NCBI RefSeq assembly: GCF_001548055.1
Contig: NZ_AP014724.1
Span: forward strand, 62,001 to 126,000
Reading direction: 5' to 3'
Source of the DNA: Sulfurospirillum cavolei
GTDB taxonomy: Bacteria > Campylobacterota > Campylobacteria > Campylobacterales > Sulfurospirillaceae
Length of the DNA stretch: 64,000 nucleotides
This document shows positions 43,901 through 54,390 of the stretch, one piece after another (position 1 is the stretch's first letter; each line of letters starts with the position of its first letter). The notes under the pieces were generated by a model. That model saw only the letters and a list, made by a program, of their open reading frames with translations. It was not told where the DNA came from and ran no database searches. A program made the position numbers and the translations under genes.

Positions 43901-44726
43901 TCCACTCCTTTAAAACAGGGTATCCCTGCTTTTGAAGATATGCAAACATATCGTCTTGATTGTTTGCCACTTTAATGGCGATGAAAGGCACTTCCATAAA
44001 AAGCACCTCATGCACCATGACGCTGGGTGTTACAACGGCAAGACGGCTTTGATGAAGCAGTTTAGCGACTTCCTTGGAGTTTACATGTAACGCAATGTTG
44101 GGTTTATCTTGGACGTAGTTTTGAAGCTCGCTTAGATGTGCGTTTGCACCAGTCGTGAGTACGCTTACATGTAAAGAGTGCGGAAGCGTTTTTAAAATGT
44201 CGAGAGTGATGTTAGACGCGTCCGTTCCACCCATCGCGACTAAAACATCGTAGATTTTCTCGCGTGTCTGTTTTTTTTCTTCTTTAAATTCATCGCGAAT
44301 GAGCGTGTATAAAATCCCGCAACGAAGTTCACACCGTGGCGGTACTAAACCTTTGTAGCGCTTTTTGTCGGCTGAAATATTGTGGTTGAGTAAGATGTCA
44401 CAGTGATGCGCTTGGTAGGTGTCATCAAAGCTTAGGATTTTCACCCCAGTAGCCTCTTTGACTTTACGCTCAAAATCGGCGTCAATACCGTAATGATCGA
44501 TCACCAAAAGGTTTACATGTAAAGATTTGATAAGGGCTATAAGTTCGTCTGCGTTGTTTGAGTTTAAAATTTTGACTTCGTAAGGAATCGAAGCGATGAT
44601 GTTGCCCTCTAGATTTTGGCAGGCAAAGATGACTTCACCCTCAAAACTTTTAGCAAGCACCAAATCACGCATGATATGCCCAAGCCCGATGGTGCTTGAG
44701 CTGTCACTTCGAATCAAGGTTCTCAT
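43863..44726 (-). CDS. pseG: UDP-2,4-diacetamido-trideoxy-L-altropyranose hydrolase PseG
   Basis: Removes UDP from the 2,4-diacetamido sugar before condensation with PEP. About 287 aa, starting at ATG 44726, which overlaps the pseF stop (ATGA). The GT-B-like fold shows SDSSSTIGLGHIMRDLVLA with the catalytic His in GLGHIMR, LVIDHYGID, DVLVAMGGTDASN and TPSVMVHEVLFMEVPFIAI. It carries three TTACATGTAA copies (44082, 44164, 44513). Confidence 0.93.
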   Translation of the reverse strand: MRTLIRSDSSSTIGLGHIMRDLVLAKSFEGEVIFACQNLEGNIIASIPYEVKILNSNNADELIALIKSLHVNLLVIDHYGIDADFERKVKEATGVKILSFDDTYQAHHCDILLNHNISADKKRYKGLVPPRCELRCGILYTLIRDEFKEEKKQTREKIYDVLVAMGGTDASNITLDILKTLPHSLHVSVLTTGANAHLSELQNYVQDKPNIALHVNSKEVAKLLHQSRLAVVTPSVMVHEVLFMEVPFIAIKVANNQDDMFAYLQKQGYPVLKEWNASSFMQLYNAE

Positions 44727-45408
44727 GCGAGATTCAGTGCTCTCATCATAAATTCGGCTCTTATCCAATCTTCTGGCGTGTCGATGTCTTGCACCAAATG
44801 GCGCGGTAACAAAACAGCGGTAGAGTGGGGTGCAAAGATGACTTTGCCCTCTAACCACGCTTCTGGCGTTCCCCAGTAAAACTGTCCCGCATCGTGGTAC
44901 GCCTCTTCCAAATCTTGGCTACGTACGGCAAAATTTTCAGGCGAGAACATCTCAACACGGTCATCGTTGGTGAGCCTGATGGCGCGCTGGATCGGGAAAG
45001 GAAAACTGGTGGCACTAAAGCAATACGCGGCTTTACATGTAAGCAGTTTTTGGTAGGCTTCTTGAATGTAAGTTGGTTGCACAAAAGGGGCGGTGGCATA
45101 GATACAACAGACCGCTTCAACCTCGCTGATGTCGCTAACAGAAGCGTTAATTGCATGGGCGATGACGGGAATGGTCGCCGTGTGGTCATCACTCAGCTCT
45201 TTGGGGCGCATAAAAGGAACGTCGGCTCCAAGGGAGCGAGCGTACGCGGCAATCTCTTCATCGTCAGTGCTCACAACAATTTTATCAAAACAACCGCTTT
45301 TTTGGGCGGCTTCAATGCTATAGGCGATCATCGGTTTGCCACAAAATGCTTTGATGTTTTTACGAGGAATGCGTTTGCTACCGCCTCGTGCGGGAATAAT
45401 GGCAAGTC

Positions 45409-45412
<4 letters not shown>
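44723..45412 (-). CDS. pseF: CMP-pseudaminic acid synthetase
   Basis: Activates pseudaminic acid with CTP. About 229 aa, with the nucleotidyltransferase signature IIPARGGSKRIPRKNIKAFCGKPM at the N-terminus, VVSTDDEEIAAYARSLGADVPF, YATAPFVQP and the late VQDIDTPEDW. ATG 45412 overlaps the pseC stop (ATGA) and was preferred over ATG 45421. Confidence 0.95.
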
Positions 45413-47546
<2,134 letters not shown>

Positions 47547-47585
47547 TTAAAATTTTAAAAAGCAATTTTGATTCCGCTTCGTCAT

Positions 47586-47615
47586 TTGACAAGCGTATCT
47601 TTGGAGTAGTATAAT
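47586..47615 (+). promoter_or_regulatory. Sigma-70 promoter of FlaC-like gene
   Basis: TTGACA (47586-47591), an 18-bp spacer, TATAAT (47610-47615), 28 bp before the start codon. It is not a FliA promoter, unlike the large flagellin. Confidence 0.8.
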
Positions 47616-47643
47616 AAAGAGATCTTTACAAAAGGAGCCTGTG

Positions 47644-48363
47644 ATGACCATTTCAAGCAGTTCCAATAACCAAATTTTAAACCTCATTTCTCAAAATAAA
47701 AACTCTACCGACACGACCTTGGAAAAACTTGCGGCAACACGCGAATTAACGGGAGCCGATAGTGCAAGCCTGATCTTTTCCGATGCGCTCGCTTCACAGA
47801 TTTCGTCTATCAGTCAAAATGTCCAAAATGCCAACGAAACGGTTAGTATGTACCAAATCGCAGATAGCTCTTTACAAGCGATCGGTGCGGGGACGGAGCG
47901 ACTGAACGATCTTTCCGTACGCTATAACAGTGCTTCTTTAAACAGCAATCAAAAAGCGATGCTCCAAGAAGAGTTCGACGCGATCAACCAATCGATGCAA
48001 GACATCGCGAACCAAACGACGTATAACGGCATTAATTTGCTTTCGCAAAGCTACGGGCTCGACGTCTCGGGATTAAGCACGTTAAGCATCGACGATCAGC
48101 AAGGCATTAACGATTTTTCGCAAAGTATTGCTTCGCTTTCCGCAACGGCAAGTTCGCGTATTAACGGTGCGGCTAGCGATATTACCAACGCGTTAACGAC
48201 GATTACGAATTTGAGCAGCGCCGATTCTCAAATTTCACAAACACCTTTAGATCAAAAGATCGCACAAATGAACAGCGACGAGATCAAACTGACAAGCTCC
48301 GTTTTGTCTCAGATTCACCAAAACAGTATGATGCAACAAAGCATTTCGGCACTGTTGGTCTAA
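47644..48363 (+). CDS. FlaC-like short flagellin homologue
   Basis: A 239-aa protein consisting only of flagellin D0/D1-like ends: DTTLEKLAATRELTGADSASLIFSDALASQISS at the N-terminus and IHQNSMMQQSISALLV at the C-terminus, with no variable centre. It resembles C. jejuni FlaC, a protein of similar size that is secreted by the flagellar export system and is not needed for the filament. ATG 47644 sits 6 bp from AGGAG; GTG 47641 is an alternative. The gene is Ser/Asn/Gln-rich. Confidence 0.82.
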   Translation: MTISSSSNNQILNLISQNKNSTDTTLEKLAATRELTGADSASLIFSDALASQISSISQNVQNANETVSMYQIADSSLQAIGAGTERLNDLSVRYNSASLNSNQKAMLQEEFDAINQSMQDIANQTTYNGINLLSQSYGLDVSGLSTLSIDDQQGINDFSQSIASLSATASSRINGAASDITNALTTITNLSSADSQISQTPLDQKIAQMNSDEIKLTSSVLSQIHQNSMMQQSISALLV

Positions 48364-48374
48364 CCTTTTTTTGA

Positions 48375-48965
48375 ATGCCCCGTATTAACAATCAAGCATT
48401 TTACGAAAAAGCCATCAAGCGGTACGGATGTACCGCGCGAGGCTTGAACTGGAACTCTAAATACTCCCAATACCTTCGATTTGAGATGATTCACGATCTT
48501 GTGGGCGATGCGCTATCCTCGTCAAAAATCGTCGATGCCGGTTGCGGTTTCGGGGATTTGTATTTTTTTCTGAAACAAAGAGGTTCGCTTCCGCGTTGTT
48601 ACGTCGGGTACGATCTTGTGGACGAAGCCGTTTTCGTGGCACATAAACGCACAAAGCAACGCATCGTCAAATGCGATATTTTAAACGACGTGCTCGAAGA
48701 TGCCGACTTTTACATCGCCAGCGGTTCGATGAATATTTTAAACCGTTTCGAGACTTTTTTGTTTATTCGTCGTTGTTTTGAAGCTTCGCGCAAAGGCTTC
48801 GTGTTCAATTTGCTCAAAGGCGAAGACAAAGAGGGGCATTTTAACTATTTTTTGCCGCACGAAATTGAAGCGTACGTGAACGAATTCGCTTACGACGTAA
48901 AAATTAAGGACGATTATATGGAGGGAGATTTTACGGTGTTACTTTTAAAAGAGGCGGCGGAATGA
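48375..48965 (+). CDS. Class I SAM-dependent methyltransferase
   Basis: A 196-aa protein with KIVDAGCGFGDLYFFLKQ (SAM motif I, near residue 52), YVGYDLVDE and DADFYIASGSMNIL. It is similar in layout to the methyltransferase at 37438, including a WNSKYSQYLRFEMI preface. It lies 11 bp after the FlaC-like gene and overlaps the hydrolase start by ATGA. Substrate unknown. Confidence 0.82.
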   Translation: MPRINNQAFYEKAIKRYGCTARGLNWNSKYSQYLRFEMIHDLVGDALSSSKIVDAGCGFGDLYFFLKQRGSLPRCYVGYDLVDEAVFVAHKRTKQRIVKCDILNDVLEDADFYIASGSMNILNRFETFLFIRRCFEASRKGFVFNLLKGEDKEGHFNYFLPHEIEAYVNEFAYDVKIKDDYMEGDFTVLLLKEAAE

Positions 48966-49741
48966 TCTTGCGTATACTCGCAGGCGTAGCGGTACTGTAT
49001 GTGCTTGCCATAGGCTATATGTATTTAACGCAAGACGATCGGATTTTCCCGATAAAGCATGTCCTCAAAGAAGCACCGCCGATGAGCGATGCGATCAGCC
49101 CTTTGACCTTACATGTCGCAGACGGTGCGGTTTTGGACGGAGTGTTGAAAAAAGACGAAGAGCCGAATGCGCCGCTGATTCTCTATTTTGGAGGAAACGG
49201 CGACGACGCGACGCATTTTGCCGTGCAATCGCCGCAAGGTTACGATATGATCGCGTTTAACTATCGCGGTTACGTCGGAAGCACGGGCAAGCCTTCCGAA
49301 GAAGCCTTGTTTCACGATGCCCTGAAAATTTACGACCACTACGCCAAAGGGCGTAAGGTATTTGTGATCGGGCGGAGTTTAGGAACGTGCATCGCAACGT
49401 TTTTAGCAAGCAAACGCGTCGTAGACGGGTTGATTTTGATCACGCCGTACGATTCGATTCTCTCTTTAGGTCAACGCAAATACCCGCTTTTCCCGGTTGC
49501 TTTGTTATTAAATTATCCTTTTGAGACGACGCGTTATCTGCCTTTCGTGAGTGTGCCTATCGGCATTATCGAAGTGGAAAACGATGGGATGATTCCGCGT
49601 TATCATTTGGAAAAACTGCTAGAAGCAATGCCTTGCGAGCCTATGCATGTCGTATTGACTCAAACGACGCATCAAAAGGTCTTAGACGACCCGAATTTTA
49701 CCCCGCAATTACAAATTTTATTAGGAAAAATGGATGAATAA
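48962..49741 (+). CDS. Alpha/beta hydrolase, membrane-anchored
   Basis: A 259-aa protein with an N-terminal hydrophobic helix (residues 2-22). The hydrolase core shows LILYFGGNGDDATHF, DMIAFNYRGYVGSTGKPSE and the nucleophile elbow GRSLGT (Ser near residue 137). Asp and His candidates are in VENDG and TTHQK. It resembles ABHD13/BEM46-type serine hydrolases of unknown substrate. It overlaps genes on both sides (ATGA and 8 bp). Confidence 0.82.
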   Translation: MILRILAGVAVLYVLAIGYMYLTQDDRIFPIKHVLKEAPPMSDAISPLTLHVADGAVLDGVLKKDEEPNAPLILYFGGNGDDATHFAVQSPQGYDMIAFNYRGYVGSTGKPSEEALFHDALKIYDHYAKGRKVFVIGRSLGTCIATFLASKRVVDGLILITPYDSILSLGQRKYPLFPVALLLNYPFETTRYLPFVSVPIGIIEVENDGMIPRYHLEKLLEAMPCEPMHVVLTQTTHQKVLDDPNFTPQLQILLGKMDE

Positions 49742-50906
49742 AGTATACGTAAAACACTCCATCGTCCCCAAACTCAGACGCTTTACGCCTTGGGTCTATG
49801 CCAATGAAATCGACTCCGATCCGGAAGAGTTTCAAAGCGGCGAAGTCGTTGCGCTTTTTTCCAAAAAAGACGGCTTTTTAGGAACGGCGTACGTCAATCC
49901 CAAGTGCGCTATTTTCGCACGAATCCTTAGTTTTGGCAAAGAGGAGATCGGCAAAAAGTTTTTCCATAACCGCATCAAAAGAGCCATTGCCAAACGCGAA
50001 GCGCTTTTACATGTAAACAACGCGGTTCGCCTCATTCACTCTGAAGCGGACTTTTTACCAGGGCTTATCGTCGATAAATATGGCGACGCGCTTTCCGTTC
50101 AGATCAACACCGCGGGTATGGAAGCATTTCGTGAGCTGATCATCAGCACCCTTAAACACTTGATGAACCCCTCGTGGATCGTTGAAAAATCTGACGTACA
50201 TTCACGAGAAATCGAAGGCTTGGAGAGCAAAAACGGCACGCTGTTTGGTACACCGATGAAGCAGTTTACTCTTCTCGAAAATGGTTTGAACTTTTTAGTC
50301 GACATCGAAGATGCCCAAAAGACAGGCTTTTACCTTGACCAACGCAAAAACAGAGCCATCTGCGCTAGCTACATCAAAGAGAACGACACCGTGCTTGACC
50401 TCTGCTGTAACGCGGGTGGTTTTGGCATCTACGCGCTCTCAAAGGGCGCAAAAAATGCCGTGTTTGTCGACATCTCCGAATCAGCGATAGAGCAAACCAA
50501 AGCCAATTTAGAAGCCAACGCGATGGAGCATTTCGAAGCCTATGCCGCCGATGCGTTTACCTTTATGAAAGAGAAAAAGTACAAAAATAGCTTTGATCTG
50601 ATCGTACTAGACCCGCCATCGTTTGCCAAAACCAAAGAACAAGCCAACGGTGCGAAACGAGGCTTCAAACACCTTTTGATGGAAAGCACCAAAGCAGTAA
50701 AAGATAGCGGTCTAATCGCCCTTTTCTCCTGCTCCTTTCACGTCGGCAAAAAAGAGCTTTTAGAGATCGCGATGGAAGTCTCCCACGACCTGAAAGTGCA
50801 GTACATTTTACTAGAGCAAATGCAACAAGACTCAGACCATCCCTGTTTGATTAACGCAAGTGCGTCGTTTTATCTGAATGGGTTATTGCTCCGGGTTGAG
50901 AAGTAA
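49734..50906 (+). CDS. rlmI: Class I rRNA large-subunit methyltransferase (RlmI-like)
   Basis: A 390-aa RNA 5-methylcytosine methyltransferase family member. An N-terminal PUA domain covers about 1-75 (VYVKHSIVPKLRRFTPWVYANEI), followed by HSEADFLPGLIVDKYGD, SAM motif I VLDLCCNAGGFGIYAL near residue 220 and motif IV VLDPPSFAKTKE. The E. coli homologue modifies C1962 of 23S rRNA. Base composition becomes less CpG-rich after about 50.1 kb, within the gene. Confidence 0.88.
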   Translation: MNKVYVKHSIVPKLRRFTPWVYANEIDSDPEEFQSGEVVALFSKKDGFLGTAYVNPKCAIFARILSFGKEEIGKKFFHNRIKRAIAKREALLHVNNAVRLIHSEADFLPGLIVDKYGDALSVQINTAGMEAFRELIISTLKHLMNPSWIVEKSDVHSREIEGLESKNGTLFGTPMKQFTLLENGLNFLVDIEDAQKTGFYLDQRKNRAICASYIKENDTVLDLCCNAGGFGIYALSKGAKNAVFVDISESAIEQTKANLEANAMEHFEAYAADAFTFMKEKKYKNSFDLIVLDPPSFAKTKEQANGAKRGFKHLLMESTKAVKDSGLIALFSCSFHVGKKELLEIAMEVSHDLKVQYILLEQMQQDSDHPCLINASASFYLNGLLLRVEK

Positions 50907-50950
50907 TTGACAAGCTTTTGTGATCGCTGTATAATACTATGGTATTATAC
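50907..50950 (+). promoter_or_regulatory. Consensus promoter with palindromic operator of toxin-antitoxin pair
   Basis: TTGACA (50907-50912), exactly 17 bp, TATAAT (50930-50935). The palindrome GTATAATAC (50929-50937) / GTATTATAC (50942-50950, with 4 bp between) overlaps the -10, the expected place for antitoxin autorepression. Confidence 0.85.
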
Positions 50951-50968
50951 AAAACAGGAGGTCGCATT

Positions 50969-51217
50969 ATGAGACAGACCACAAGCATTAAGCTAGATCC
51001 CACTGTCAAACAAGAAGCACAAGAAATATTTGCAACCCTTGGCTTAACACTTGGCGAAGCAGTCAATCTTTTTTTACATCAAGTACGCCTTAGAAAAGGC
51101 ATTCCTTTTGACATCGAAATCCCCAATGCTAAAACGCAGCAGATACTCCAAGAGATTCGAGAGGGTAAAAATGTAGAAGCATTTTCATTGGATGCGTTAA
51201 AACGTGCCCACGCTTAA
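50969..51217 (+). CDS. RelB/DinJ-type antitoxin
   Basis: An 82-aa protein with a ribbon-helix-helix start (MRQTTSIKLDPTVKQEAQEIFATLGLTLGEAVNLFLHQV) and a C-terminal tail likely to wrap the toxin. ATG 50969 has AGGAGG upstream; the earlier ATG in the operator region is not a start. It overlaps the toxin by 14 bp. Confidence 0.9.
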   Translation: MRQTTSIKLDPTVKQEAQEIFATLGLTLGEAVNLFLHQVRLRKGIPFDIEIPNAKTQQILQEIREGKNVEAFSLDALKRAHA

Positions 51218-51473
51218 ACGGCATAAAGTATTTTTGAAAGATTATGCCCATGCCAAATTAACAGACACGCAGTTTGAAAAACTTGTCTTATTTTTAGCGC
51301 TTCTTAAAGAGGGTAAAGAGCTCCCACCCGAATCCAAAGACCATGCGTTAAAAGGGAATTGGAAGGATTTTAGGGAGTGTCATTTGGGTGGTGATGTATT
51401 GCTGGTATATCAAAAAATTGATGATGAAATTGTGTTGGCAAGACTTGCAACGCACAGTGAGCTTTTTGGGTAA
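51204..51473 (+). CDS. YafQ-type mRNA interferase toxin
   Basis: An 89-aa RelE-superfamily toxin. PPESKDHALKGNWKDFRECHLGGDVLLVYQK and a late THSELF match YafQ, a ribosome-dependent mRNA interferase. It starts at GTG 51204 inside the antitoxin end, so the two are translated together. Residues of the YafQ active site (His, Asp and Arg in DHALKG, RECH and TH) are present, so it appears functional. Confidence 0.9.
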   Translation: MPTLKRHKVFLKDYAHAKLTDTQFEKLVLFLALLKEGKELPPESKDHALKGNWKDFRECHLGGDVLLVYQKIDDEIVLARLATHSELFG

Positions 51474-51498
51474 TTTGAATGATAAAAAGGATGTGTCA

Positions 51499-52125
51499 AT
51501 GAACAGAATAAAAGCATATACGAAGTGTAACCGTGAATTTTTAGAAAAACTTGAAGCATTATTAGTCAAAATAGAAATTTTTGACAGCAACCAAAGAAAT
51601 ATGCTTTTAATAGGATTTGTGAGAAATGCTTTAAGCCATTATCTTTCGATAAATATTTTGATTGAAAACAAGTTGTATAACTCGGCGTTTGCATTGGTTC
51701 GTGTTTTATTTGAAGGTGTTGTTCGAGGTCGCTACATGTATTATATTTTAGATGACATAGATATATCTAAAATGTACACAAGTCAGGATTGGGATAAATT
51801 TTTTGGCAAGTTTGGAGGGATGTGTCAAGCGTTAGATAATCATTATGGTGGGGATTTTTTTGTAAAAACGAAAAAGACTGCATGGAAAACGATGAATGAT
51901 TACACCCATACAGGAGCCAATCAAATTGCTCATAATTTCAATGAGGCACAAAATAAAATTGAAGCAACTTTTAGTGAAGTTTTAATTTGTAATACTTTGA
52001 AAAGCAATTTTGAAGTATTTAAAACCTTTGTGATTTTGTTTTTAGAAGTTGGGTTACATCAAGGAAATATTACCAAAGAGGAATTGGAAGAAATAGCTGA
52101 TTTTGATTTGAAAGAAGAGGTGTAG
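51499..52125 (+). CDS. AT-rich hypothetical protein, HEPN/DUF6988-like
   Basis: About 208 aa, nearly all alpha-helical. Segments LLIGFVRNALSHYLSINILIENKLYNSAFALVRVLFEGVVRGRYMYYI and KTMNDYTHTGANQIAHNF suggest a relation to DUF6988-like helical proteins, but this is tentative. ATG 51499 follows AAGGATG. The gene is markedly AT-rich compared with the neighbours and lies 25 bp behind the toxin-antitoxin pair, which suggests horizontal arrival and perhaps a defence role. No catalytic motif is evident. Confidence 0.6.
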   Translation: MNRIKAYTKCNREFLEKLEALLVKIEIFDSNQRNMLLIGFVRNALSHYLSINILIENKLYNSAFALVRVLFEGVVRGRYMYYILDDIDISKMYTSQDWDKFFGKFGGMCQALDNHYGGDFFVKTKKTAWKTMNDYTHTGANQIAHNFNEAQNKIEATFSEVLICNTLKSNFEVFKTFVILFLEVGLHQGNITKEELEEIADFDLKEEV

Positions 52126-52133
52126 AAGTAGCT

Positions 52134-52589
52134 TTATGCTACCTCAAACTTCCCTTTATCGATAAAACTCAAAAATTCCGCTTTGAATTTCGTGCGATTT
52201 TCTTTTTCTTGAATCCATGCAAGGTGAATGGAGCGTTCGGCTTCGATGATGGGAAACCATGTTTTTTGTAGATCGTGATCGAGCATACAACGATCGTAAA
52301 TGGACTCTAAAAAGTTCCAGACGATAAACGCGTAAAGACGGTATTCGGCTTTTTGTTCGTCGTTTCTTTCGAGCTCTTTGCGCACGAGATGCGGTTTGCT
52401 AAGGGCTTCTTTGAGAATTTCAAAATACATTTTATCCAATTCGCCGTAGTGCATAATTTGCATCGTTTTTCGGTAGGTGCGCATCGAGTATAAAAGCGCA
52501 AAAATTGCAAGCAACGTCGCAACGACGCCCATCATCGAACTAATGGCCGTCCACATGGTTTCATATTCGTCATTCAGGAAAATTTCCAT
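52134..52589 (-). CDS. Small membrane protein, unknown function
   Basis: About 151 aa. One membrane helix is at about 13-35 (AISSMMGVVATLLAIFALLYSM), followed by a helical cytosolic domain with many charged and aromatic residues (FIVWNFLESIYDRCML, FPIIEAERSIHLAWIQEKEN). The layout resembles other single-pass hypothetical proteins of the DUF4760 type; no function is assigned. ATG 52589 has AAAGGA upstream. It is convergent with the AT-rich gene. Confidence 0.65.
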   Translation of the reverse strand: MEIFLNDEYETMWTAISSMMGVVATLLAIFALLYSMRTYRKTMQIMHYGELDKMYFEILKEALSKPHLVRKELERNDEQKAEYRLYAFIVWNFLESIYDRCMLDHDLQKTWFPIIEAERSIHLAWIQEKENRTKFKAEFLSFIDKGKFEVA

Positions 52590-52600
52590 CGATTGTCCTT

Positions 52601-53239
52601 TTAAATCAAAGTAAAAGAGTGCGGGGCGTCTTTGAGCATAAGCGCGATGCGAGCGTCGTTTGATTCGCATCCGTAAACGTTCGTGTAGAGTTTTTCAAGC
52701 CACGTTTGAAGCCTCTCTTTCGAAACTTCGCGCAGGCTTGGATGGTACACTAAAAGCTCCATCGGCGGAGCGTCTTCTTTTGTTTGTGAAGGCAAAATAT
52801 AATCAAACGGGTCGATTTTCAACGCGCCCAAACGGCGGTAAAACATTTCCCTTTTTTCACGAATTTCTTGCTCCGCGGAGCTCTTTTCCGGCGAATCGAT
52901 TTCGATCAAAAGCGCACGAACACCGTAGTTTTGATACAGAGCGTCGACGCTTTGTTTTAAGAGCGTCGAGCCAAGACCGATGCCGCGAAGTGTCTCATCG
53001 ACCGCCATATATTCCAACAAAAAAAAGTCTTCGTTCCATGGATGATACATAATGCAAAATCCAACAATTTTTTCGTCGTTATACGCAAGGTAAATGGTGT
53101 AAAAAGAGGCACGGCACATTGCCAAAAGCACCTCACGAGGTTTTTGTTCGCTTGGAGGAAACGCGGTCGAGTAGATGGCGTAAAAGCCATCGAACTCTTG
53201 TGTATGATCGTGCTCTAAAGCTTTAACATGTAAAGGCAT
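52601..53239 (-). CDS. GNAT family N-acetyltransferase
   Basis: A 212-aa protein with the acetyl-CoA loop DETLRGIGLGSTLLKQSV near residue 80, EYMAVDETLRG and a late MFYRRLGALKIDPFDYILPS. The substrate is unknown. It is followed by the small membrane protein 11 bp downstream, and lies 6 bp after dcd on the same strand. Confidence 0.82.
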   Translation of the reverse strand: MPLHVKALEHDHTQEFDGFYAIYSTAFPPSEQKPREVLLAMCRASFYTIYLAYNDEKIVGFCIMYHPWNEDFFLLEYMAVDETLRGIGLGSTLLKQSVDALYQNYGVRALLIEIDSPEKSSAEQEIREKREMFYRRLGALKIDPFDYILPSQTKEDAPPMELLVYHPSLREVSKERLQTWLEKLYTNVYGCESNDARIALMLKDAPHSFTLI

Positions 53240-53245
53240 GGCACG

Positions 53246-53806
53246 TTATTTTAAGATGCGCGGTAAAGTGATGCCCGTTTGACCTTGGTACTTACCGTGT
53301 TTGTCTTTGTAAGTGGTTTCACATGCGGTGTCGCCTTCTAAAAACAGCACTTGCGCGATGCCTTCGTTGGCATAGATTTTTGCCGGAAGCGGCGTGGTAT
53401 TTGAGATTTCGATGGTAATGTGACCTTCAAACTCCGGTTCGAACGGCGTCACGTTTACAATGATGCCGCAACGTGCATACGTGCTTTTTCCGAGGCAAAT
53501 CGCCAAGACGTTTTTGGGGATGCGAAAGTATTCGACCGTGCGTGCCAACGCAAACGAATTAGGCGGAACAATGCAAATATCACCTTCAAAATCAATCACA
53601 TTTTTATCGTCAAATTCTTTAGGATCGACCACGGTCGAATTGACGTTCGTGAAAATTTTAAATTCACGCCCGACGCGGATGTCGTATCCGTAACTGCTCA
53701 CGCCGTAACTGACGACGTCGCGCCCGACTTGGTCTTCGCAAAAAGGCTCTATCATGCGCTCTTTGAGTGATTTTTCTCGTATCCAACTGTCTGCTTTTAA
53801 GCCCAT
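53246..53806 (-). CDS. dcd: dCTP deaminase
   Basis: Deaminates dCTP to dUTP on the route to dTTP. The 186-aa protein has [30 protein letters not shown], the catalytic segment [30 protein letters not shown] and a C-terminal [11 protein letters not shown]. It is the first gene of the dcd/accB divergent pair; in C. jejuni dcd also neighbours accB. Confidence 0.96.
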   Translation of the reverse strand: MGLKADSWIREKSLKERMIEPFCEDQVGRDVVSYGVSSYGYDIRVGREFKIFTNVNSTVVDPKEFDDKNVIDFEGDICIVPPNSFALARTVEYFRIPKNVLAICLGKSTYARCGIIVNVTPFEPEFEGHITIEISNTTPLPAKIYANEGIAQVLFLEGDTACETTYKDKHGKYQGQTGITLPRILK

Positions 53807-53848
53807 AAAAGTACCTTTATCGTATTAAGTGAGTGTATATCTTTAGTA

Positions 53849-53859
53849 TGGTATTATAA
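53849..53859. promoter_or_regulatory. Possible divergent promoters of dcd and accB
   Basis: TGGTATTAT reads as an extended -10 for accB, and on the other strand the overlapping TATAAT could serve dcd. Both lie about 45-50 bp from their start codons. No clear -35 elements. Confidence 0.35.
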
Positions 53860-53907
53860 CACATTTTATGTCATGCCGAAAAACGGCAAAATTTGAGGAG
53901 AAACCGA

Positions 53908-54390
53908 ATGGACAAAAATGAAATTAGAGAGTTAATGCGAATTTTTGATAAAAGCGATATTACGAAATTAAAAATCAAAGAAGGCGATTTTAGCATTGAG
54001 CTTCAAAAGGGATTTGAAAGCAACGTCAGTTATGCAAGTGCTCCCGCGCCTATGATGTCGATGCCTACGGCAATGCCTCAAGTTGCACCGGTTGCGGCAG
54101 CCTCCGCTCCGGTTATGGGCGGAGAAGCGAGCATCAACGCCGCTCCTTCGGGGCTAAATATCAAATCGCCGATGGTCGGTACGTTTTACAAATCTCCGTC
54201 TCCCGGAGCCGCACCGTTTGCCAAAATCGGCGATGTTATCCGTAAAGGTCAACCGATCGCGATCATCGAAGCGATGAAAATTATGAACGAATTGGAAGCG
54301 GAATTTGATTGTAAGATTTTAGATATTCTCGTTGAAGACGGTCAGCCGGTCGAGTTTGACATGCCGATCTTCTTGGTGGAGAAAGTGTAA
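53908..54390 (+). CDS. accB: Biotin carboxyl carrier protein of acetyl-CoA carboxylase
   Basis: A 160-aa carrier. The N-terminal domain is followed by an Ala/Pro/Met-rich linker (about 42-80) and the biotinyl domain with EAMKIMNE, biotinylated Lys124. The ATG at 53908 has GAGGAG upstream. The stop shares one base with accC (TAATG). Confidence 0.96.
   Translation: MDKNEIRELMRIFDKSDITKLKIKEGDFSIELQKGFESNVSYASAPAPMMSMPTAMPQVAPVAAASAPVMGGEASINAAPSGLNIKSPMVGTFYKSPSPGAAPFAKIGDVIRKGQPIAIIEAMKIMNELEAEFDCKILDILVEDGQPVEFDMPIFLVEKV

Noticed and set aside
52307-52522. 71-aa frame inside the membrane protein gene at 52134
   Set aside because: Wrong frame of the accepted gene, no start signal.
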